Of a stretch of DNA of 58,691 nt, positions 1-9,000 are shown piece by piece. Source of the DNA: Brucella sp. 21LCYQ03 (GTDB lineage Bacteria > Pseudomonadota > Alphaproteobacteria > Rhizobiales > Rhizobiaceae); assembly GCF_023554105.1 (NCBI RefSeq), contig NZ_JAMJWE010000022.1, forward strand, positions 1 to 58,691, read 5' to 3'. The notes beneath the pieces are model-generated. The model had not been told where the DNA came from. It saw nothing but the letters and a program-made list of their open reading frames with translations, and made no database searches. A program made the position numbers and the translations under genes. Position 1 is the first letter of the stretch, and each line of letters starts with the position of its first letter.

Positions 1-63
1 CCACGCTTGCACGGCTTCATCGGTCAAATTCTGTATCTGTACGGTGCCGGAATCCAACATTCC
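1..63. repeat. Terminal direct repeat, left copy
   Basis: These 63 bases are identical to 58629-58691, inside the open frame of the giant gene. This is best explained as the overlap left when a circular molecule was written as a line, so the true circle is 58,628 bp. It has no sign of a packaging terminus. Confidence 0.9.
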
Positions 64-3000
64 GGATGCCGCCGCGCCGAACGGTCCATTGCTTAAAGCT
101 GACTGTAGTGCGACCGATTCGCCGGATATATTGCTATCCGGCGTCCATTCGAATATATTAAGGGTGCGGGTCGCGCCTTCCAATGCAGATAGTTCGGACG
201 TAGCTCCGATCTCTCCAAGACCTTGATCCCTTGGGTGGCCCGCGAAACTTCCCTTATTTATGAAGCGATTATCGGTGTTTATATCATAGTGCCAGTCACC
301 ATCGGCCCTACGGTTTACCGCTACCGCGAGATGATGAATGCTTCCGGCCATTTCGATCGGCGCGGCGATGATAATTCGTTCCAAGACATGCGGATGCGCA
401 GCATCGCCGGGTTCCCGGTGAACAATATCGCCCTGTTCGATGATCGATTTAATTGAAGGTATTGCACGCAAAAGAATATCGCCCTTGCGTCCTTGTGTGC
501 TTTCGCGCCTGCCCTTGCCATTGAAGCGGACAGTTGATCCATCCTTCATGGTGGCTGTTACGCCATTTTCCACCAAGTTATCTTTGTACCATTTTTGGGC
601 TTCGCGGCGCAGTACCGGAATATCATCGCCATTCTTGTAATTGGCCATGACTTCTTTGCCCGTCAATTTAATGACGGGTTGTTTTTCGGCTATCGATGCC
701 TTCGATTGTGGCTCTGCACTTGGCGCTTCTTTTTTCTTCGGTCGCAGTGCCGCAAGAACGTTACCATGCTTCTGCCGCGTATCTTCCAGTTCGGCCTTTC
801 CGCTCCATTCGGAGAGTTCGGCTTTTAACCGTGGTAGCGTTTTGGATATTTTTGCCAAACGCTCCTGATCAATGGCTGGGCGATCTGGCAAATTGCGGAT
901 GGTATTGAGGATACGCATCGATGCGCCAACCGGCGTCAGTTCGCCCACGTCTGGCAGATTAACTTCGTATTCGCTGGCACCTTTCAAAGTGACCACAAAC
1001 GACGAAGCCAGTCCTTTTTCTAGATCAAGCTTGAACGGCCCCATCGTGCCTATTGCACGACTGGTTGCGCCAGCCGTTACCATGTCCAGCGCAATAGCTA
1101 GAATTTCTGCACCGGCTTCACTGGTTTTCTCAAAGGACTTTCCGTTGATCGTGGCGGAAAAATCACCGGAGTTAAATGCCTTCGCTGCGCTCGCATCTTT
1201 TGCCAGTGTGTCAGCGCGCGAATTTATTTCTTCCTGTTCGCGTTCGAGCTCACGGATATTCCGAGAGGTAGAATGTTGGGCTCGTTCATGTTCGCGCCGT
1301 TCGTTATCGAGACGCTTTACCTTACGGCGCAAATCCATTTCTTCGAGTATAAGCGGGTTGCCAGATGCAGCCGCCTTCATTTCCGCAGAATTTGCAGCTT
1401 CGCCGCCAATGTCTTCAACCGTGCGCTCTTTCACGTTGCCGGAGCGGAACTGCCCAATAAAGCGCGCCTTCTGCTCGATCGTCTGCCACTGCTTCGCATC
1501 GAGAGTACGTTTGGTTGCATAGCGATGAATTTCAATTTCGAAGCCTTGAGGATCTTCGGCGTAGAGTTCATTGCCCTGCCGAATAATGCGCCCCTCGCGC
1601 TGTTCAAGGTCGCTTGGTCGCCAAGGCGCATCCAAATGATGCAGGCCAACAAGTCTATTCTGGACGTTCGTACCCGCACCCATTTTAGGCGTCGAACCAA
1701 ATAATATACGGACCTGACCGGAGCGGACCTTGCCGAATAACTCCTGCTTTTGCAGGTCTGTATTGGCATCGTGAATAAATGCAATTTCGCGTTCAGGAAT
1801 GCCGCGCGCAATGAGTTTCGCTTTCAAATCGTCATAAACCGAGAATGACGACTCCAGCGCGGATATTTCGTCCAGGCTGATATTATCCAGCTTTGTCTGC
1901 GCAGCCTCATCACCGGCATCGGCTTTCCGCTGCAGTTCCATAAATTCGGCCCGCGCTTTCGCAACGGCCTTTTTCGGAGTTGATAGGTCGATGAATACCA
2001 ACTGCGCACCCTTCTTGTGCGCCCACTTGTCATAAAGATTTTTAATGTTATCCGCAGCTACATGGACCTTCGATCCCGGATGATCCGGATACGTCGGGTC
2101 GATCAGGCGCATGTCCAACGCTGCTTTACGCGCGTCAGATGTGACCTTGAGCATGTTGTCAGCGCCCTTCTCGGCCTTTTTCGGAAGATTTTCAGAGCGC
2201 CAAACGATCGAACCGCTTGGATAATGTTCAATACCGTTCTCATCGACTGTAGGATTGCCGATAAAGTCGGTCTGATATTCGGATGGTTCGACCACATTCG
2301 CAGCAGGCTTATCGCCTTTCACACGCGGCAACGGCAGCGTTTTGCCGACTTCTGCAAGCTGGCGGCGAATATCATCGTTCGTAATAGTATCAGCAAAGAC
2401 GCGATATTGCGTGACCAATTCTGGCATATTCACGAAACGGGAGAACCGTGTTGTGAGTTTGTATTTACCGGAAGCGGACAATTCAAAGTCGGTGACGACT
2501 TCGCCAAATACACGGGCCCAAGCATCGAAATGTGCAACGCCTTGCGCCTTGAGAGCGTCATAAGCGAGATAGCGCTGCACCGTGTAAAGTTCTGCCATCG
2601 TGTTTGAAATTGGCGTGCCGGTCAGAAACACAATGTTGCGACCGCCGGTTCGCTTCATGACACTCTGGATTTTCATGAATAGGTCGGCAGCTTTTTTCGA
2701 CCCTTCCTTATTCCCCAGCCCCGCAACGCGTGTCATCGATGTAGCGAAGCCAAGATTTTTAAATTCGTGGGCTTCATCGACGACAAGAGCATCAACGCCC
2801 ATTTCCTCGAATGTCATTCCGGTATCTTTGCTGCCGGAATCGAGCAGCTTTTGCATACGGGTTTGCAAGGCTTCGCGCTGCTTTGCCATTTGCTTAACGC
2901 TACGGCTCGATTTTCCTTCCGCTTCCTCCAGTGTGCGGATCGAATCCTCGATGTCGTTGACCTGCATCTGCATAAAGTCACGCTCGAACATTGGGTCAAC

Positions 3001-6000
3001 GCCGATAAGACCAAACGATGAATGCGCGACAACGATAGCATCGTAATCACCAGCAGCTACACGCGCAAAGAAACGCTTGCGGTTGCCTGCTTCAAAATCC
3101 TTTTTCGTCGCGGCGAGAATGTTGGCGCCGGGATAAAGCTTGATGAAATCTGCGGACCATTGCTGCACAAGATGGTTTGGAACAACTACCATAGGCTTTT
3201 TCGCTTGGCCTGTGCGGCGCAGTTCCATAACCGCACCAATTGCGGCAAATGTCTTGCCTGCACCCACGGTATGGTCAGCAAGCGTGGTGGAAGATTGCAA
3301 AACGCGCCAGATAAATGACTTTTGGTGTGGGCGCAGTTCCACAACATCGTCACTGACTTTGCCTGGCAAAATCAAATGTGAACCATCGTAAACGGTATCG
3401 ACGTGTGTGTTGTAGGTATCGTTGTAAAGGCGAGCGAGCTTTTCGCGGCGGGCTTCATTGTCCCAAATCCAGCGGTTCCACTCGGCTTTGACAGCTTCAA
3501 CCTTTTGATTGGCGGCATCGGTTGCCGCTTCATCAACAGTTACTGACCCGTCAGAGTTCTTGTAACTGATCGTTATTGTTCGGGCGTTCAGAGCAGCTTC
3601 AACCACCTGCCGCGCGGATGCATCAGGCGTTCCCCAGCGAGCTTGTGCAACTTCGCTGGCGCGACCTGCATCAAGTTCCCAACGTGCCGTGCCGCGCGAA
3701 TAAATCGCCTTGGCATGGTTCGTTTCCAAAGTGTCGCGCATAAATTCAGCAATGTCACTTGCTGGAATCCATGGCGCTCCGGCCTTAACGTCAATATCGA
3801 CCGGATCAACATCGGCCGGAATTTTATCGCGCAGCGCCAGCACGTTTCGCTCATACGAAGGATCGAGCTTTGCTGCATCCTCGGCGCGTGCAAGCTTCTG
3901 CTTCACATTTCCGGACAGATAAATATCTGCTGTCTGGAAGCCACCATCGGGCGTCATGTAGATTTGGTCGCCCAACTCGGCCACCACTTCCGCTACCGGC
4001 TTGCGGTAAAGATCGAGAACGCGCGCCATATCCACATATCCGGATTCGGACATGGCTATTGCGAGTGCATCCTTCGCCGTCTCGGCTGTCTGTGGACGGC
4101 TATACGGTTCCTGAGTGCGGCGCTCGAAAATAGGTGCCTTGGTAGCGCTCGGCTTGCGAGCAGTTTCGCCGGTTTTCTTGGCGGCTTCTCGCGTCAGACC
4201 TTTATCATAGCTGTTTTCCAGCGCAGAGACTTGAGGCCAAGTTGGGTCATCCTGGAATGCGCGCCGATTCATTTCGGCGTTTATCGGGCCAAACTCTTTC
4301 ACGAATGCATCGTAATCAGTGTTCAACTTGCTGCGCAGCGTGTCCAGTTCCGCGTCAGTGGTTGCGGGATCGATCTGAACGCGGCGCAACTGCGTGAATG
4401 TATCTCTCAGCGTTACCAATCCGGAGATACGTGATTTATCTTTGCCAGTTATGTCAGTGCGAGGAGTGACACGCGTGTCGCCCAACAAATCAGGCGCACG
4501 TACCTCGATATTACCGTCAGCATTGACCAGAAATGAGCCAACCGGTACGGCAACGCGATCAAGTTCACGATTTACCGCGGACTCCGTAATTTCCTCAATT
4601 GTCTGCGAAGGCATGATTTCAGACGGAAGCGAATTAATTGCTTTGTCCAGTAATGCCGGCAGATTATCGCCTTTGCGGGAAACAAGTGCAGGCTGTTCTG
4701 CTCCGTACATTGTGCCGTAGCGACCGAAATCACCCAGCATCATGTCGGGATTATCAACGAAGTATGCGTTCAAAGGAGTGTCGCGACCTTCGGCATCGCG
4801 GTAGTTGCCAACGTCAACCCACGAGAAATCTTTCTCTGCTTGCGGCGTACCGTCTGCATATTTTTGCAGAACGACAATATCGGTGGTCACTTCTGTGCCG
4901 GCATTTGCCAGAAAGGCATTGTTTGGCAGTCGTATCGCACCAACGAGGCGCGCCCGATCGGCGATATACCGGCGAGCGGCTGGGTTCGCAGCGTCAAGGA
5001 ATGAATTGGTTATAACCATCGACAACACGCCACCGGGCTTGAGCGTATCGACCGATTTTGCGAAGAAATAATTATGGATTGAGAATTTTGCAGCTTCCTT
5101 GCGCTGCGCGTCATAAAGCCGTTCACTGCCGAATGGCGGATTACCAACTGCCAGTTCAAAATAATTATTCGGGATATGTAAATCCTGAAAACCTACGGGC
5201 GCTTTAATGTTGGCTGCTGGATAAAGCTGCTGCGCAATGCCGCCCGTAATATGGTCGAGTTCCGCGCCGGTGAATTGCGCACGATGCTTCAAATCCTTGG
5301 GGGTAAGACCAAGGAAATTGCCGGAACCAACTGACGGCTCAAGCACGCGGCCACCACGGAAGCCAAGCCGCTGCGCCACTTTCCATATAGCCTTGGTGAT
5401 TTCAGGAGCTGTGTAATGAGCGTTACGTGTGGAAGCTTCTGCAGCGCGATATTCTTCGGGCGTTAGTAATTCCTTGAGGCTATCGGACTCGCGTTCCCAG
5501 CCTTTGGCCTTTGATCCATCCGGACGCACAAACGCCTGCTGTAAGCCGCCCCAGCCTACCCATTTCGCAAGAACCTTCTGTTCCGCATGTGTCGCCTGTC
5601 GCCCTTCCTCTGTAAGCTTTCGCAAGAGTTTGATAGCATCGACATTATTGCGGAATTTCGTCTTTGGTCCACCCTCACCTATCCCGTCAGCATCGGTAAT
5701 GGTGAAACCATCCGGACGATTATGTGCAGGCGTGGCCGCTGAATCGTCTGGAGATACGCGTTTCTCAGGGTTTACAGAGTCGGCAAGGGGTTTCCCGCTT
5801 ACAGGTCCATTGTCCTGCTGCCCTTCCGGGCTGCGCTGATCATTCGATGGCTCAAAGAGGTCTGGCCCAGTTCCGGAGCGCTCATTGCGCTTCCTTCCTC
5901 TGGTGGGAACAGATACTGCTCCCTCACCATCTGAAACGCCTCGTCCGGTTGGAAGCCGTTTTCCGTCAACTGGTTCATTTCCAGCGCCGTCTGGTTCGCC

Positions 6001-9000
6001 GCGTCGGTCAGTGCCTGGTCGAGCATCCCGCCCGCTTTCAGTTCCTTGTAACGGTTCGGCTGAAACTGCTTCCAATGCAGTTCCGCTTCTCGTTTCCAGT
6101 TCTGAAAGGCTTCCATTGTCTGTGTCCTTTAGCGTTGCAAGTGCGCTCTTAACGGCGTTGGCATCATCGGTGCCCGTAATGTCGAGCCCTGAATCCTCCA
6201 TCATGTCGCGCGCACCGTTATACCACGCCCGAAGGAATGGGCGAAGCTTTTCAATGCTGGCATCCATATCCGCCGCTACGGCATGTGCAAAATCCGCAAA
6301 TCGGCGTGCGCCGGCTTCGATATGGAAGGCCGCAAGCTCAGTTCCCAAGGCGAGAATTTCCGGATCAATGCCCGAATTAATTTGACCGCTTAACTTCGCA
6401 CGCAGTTTCTTGCGAATTTCATCGGCTCGATCACGCGAGACAAGCTTATTAGATGCACCCCAGTCAGCCGCCGCCGTCACTTGACCGCTGTCGATTAGCT
6501 TATCGAGCTTTTCTGTGTTTTTCGGTTCGGTTGATTTTTCAACAGCAGCACGCTTGGCTTCTGCATCGTTGTGCGCTGCGCGCATCTCAGCGACAGTTTC
6601 CGTAAACTCTCGGCGCAATGTGTCCGCAAGCTTTTTGCCCTTGAGGACAATCTTTTCAGGTCCGCTGTCTTTTTCCAGCGTAACGGTAACGGTTGGTCCC
6701 TCACGGGTTTCCACCATGTATTTGTTACCGCCCGTGCCTCCAACACCGTAGGTTCTCGCTGCAGCATTCAAGAGGTCCGCATCACTTGCGTTGTTGCGGA
6801 CGGCTTCAACAATTTCGGTATCTTTAAGTGGCGACTTTTCGGCAAGTTGTGATAGCGCGTCATAGACTGGTTCGCGATCCGCGCCCCATACGTCACTGTA
6901 TGGAGATTCAGCGACTTTACGCTGAAAATCTTCACGGGCGCGTTCAATGTCAAACGAACGGGCCGGTTCGTCAACTTTGTTCGTCGCTTGGTCAACCGGA
7001 CGGACTTCAAAGCGTTTGCCGTTTTCTACAACAGAATGCGTGTCAGACAGGTTGTTTTTTGTGACGTAAGCGTCTGCCTTATCACGCGTACCGAACCACT
7101 TCGGCGCAAATGCCTTCGTAGTATCGCTTTCTTTCGTCCACTTTCGGAAGCTACCAAGGTTTGTTTCGGTAACATCGCCCATGCCTTTCCAGCCGGGGGA
7201 ATAGCTCGCCAAATAAGCGGCTTCCGCTTCTTGCTGGCTGGCATAACCAATCATGACCTTGTGTTCGTCAAATCGGCCATTATCAGGGTTTTTCTGATCA
7301 ACAACGAAAACGGGAGCGGTGTCAGAAATATCAGCGGTGCCGGGCTTCACGAAAACATCGATGTGATCTTTATCGCGGCCAACAGTTCCCTTGATGTAGC
7401 CGTAGTGGCCTTCCATCGTTGTTGACCAGGCAGTGCCGTTTGAATCAACACCCTTGCGCTCGGAACCGGCTGGGTTCTCAATCGACAAATCCATGCCACC
7501 AAGGCGAACGTGGCCCTTGGCATAATTGCCAGCTTCTTTTTGCGCCTGAGTCGGTTCGGCATAATCATTATCTGGATGCGTTGCAGCCTGCGCAGCGGCA
7601 ATGTCGATCGGCGCTTGGTCAGCTTCACTTTCAACCTGTCGCTGTTTATTCAGCGCCTGCTGAATTTTTGGCGATAGTTTATCGTACGGAGCTTTTGGGG
7701 AGCGCTTAATACCAGATTTGGTAAGTGTGGCCGCGCGATCCGCTTCGGACATGGAATTATACCATGTCTCGGTATCAACGCCTGTAACCTGTGGTGCAAC
7801 GGATTCTGCCGCCGTATCGGTTGTGGCCGATGGCGGTTCCTCGACGGCAGCTTCAATCTCTGCAGGAGATTGCTGGCTCTCGACACGCTTGCGCATCCGA
7901 TCGAGCATGACCGGATTGACGGTATGCATATCGACGGGCAGTTTTGAGCGCGCCTGTTTCCCGGCCTTTTCCACGCGGTAGCGATAATCATCAGCCAGCT
8001 TACCGGCATCTTCAAACGAAATACCAAGTTCGTCTGCCAGCGCACGCTGTGCTGGAGGCGATGCTTTGTCCTTGTCGAGTTCAGACGTACCCAGCAGGCG
8101 CTTGGCCATTGCGCGGTCTTGTCCAAGGTCGAATATGCGTTGTGACTGATCGTCTGGCAGACGTACGGTCTTATCGCCGAATTTGCGCACACGCGGTTCG
8201 TTCCCATCAATGTCGGGACGATCTACAGGAGGATTCCTGCGAAGTTCCTCTGCCTCGGCCTGTTTGTCGGTTGTCGCGTCGACATACAGATGCTCGATAG
8301 GAACCTGAATTGTCATGCCGCCGCTCTCACGAACGATAGCCTGGTATTCCTCGTCCTCGTAGACGTATTGCTCGACCTTACCGGTAACGCGTTTTAAGCC
8401 AGGCGCATTAACAATAACGCTCTGCCCTATCTTGGGAGAGTTTTCAGCGGAAACAATATTCTTCTGTCGATCGACAGGTGCAACACCTTCTTCAACCGTG
8501 GTTTCCGATGCGATTGGCGGCTGTGCTGGCAACTCGTCCTGCGCGTCTGCATCTCGCTCTGGAAGTGCATCGGTTGGCAACTGGCCCGGCTCTACCGGGG
8601 CCGCAGCTTCTGGAACCGCGATCGACGACACAGGAACCTGAAACACTTCCCCGACTTCATCAGTGATAACAGCTTCACCATCGGAATAACTATCAACGGT
8701 GCCGCGTATCGAACTGCCGTCTGGGAGAGTTACATTTACTGACGAACCAACGGTAGGAGCGCCCTTGGCAGATTGAACACTCGTTGCGGTTTTGCTGTCA
8801 GCAGGACGGATTCCGGCCTCTTGCGCCTGCGACAGTGAAATGAGGACGTTATCACCAATGACACGTTCAACTCCGCTCTGATCTATGACACGGCGCATAC
8901 CGGCTGGCACACGATCCTGATTAGCGGAAATTTGAACAGTCTGTCCGTGGATTTCACCCACACCCAAGCCGTCCACGTCTGGATCATTCACGACATATTC

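Noticed and set aside
1..63. Terminal repeat as a phage packaging end
   Set aside because: It lies inside an open gene, is only 63 bases and the reading frame continues; a circular assembly overlap explains it better.
5799..6116. Frameshift or sequencing error as the explanation of the nested frame
   Set aside because: The giant frame is open far beyond both ends and keeps its domain order, and the nested frame has its own ribosome site and stop.
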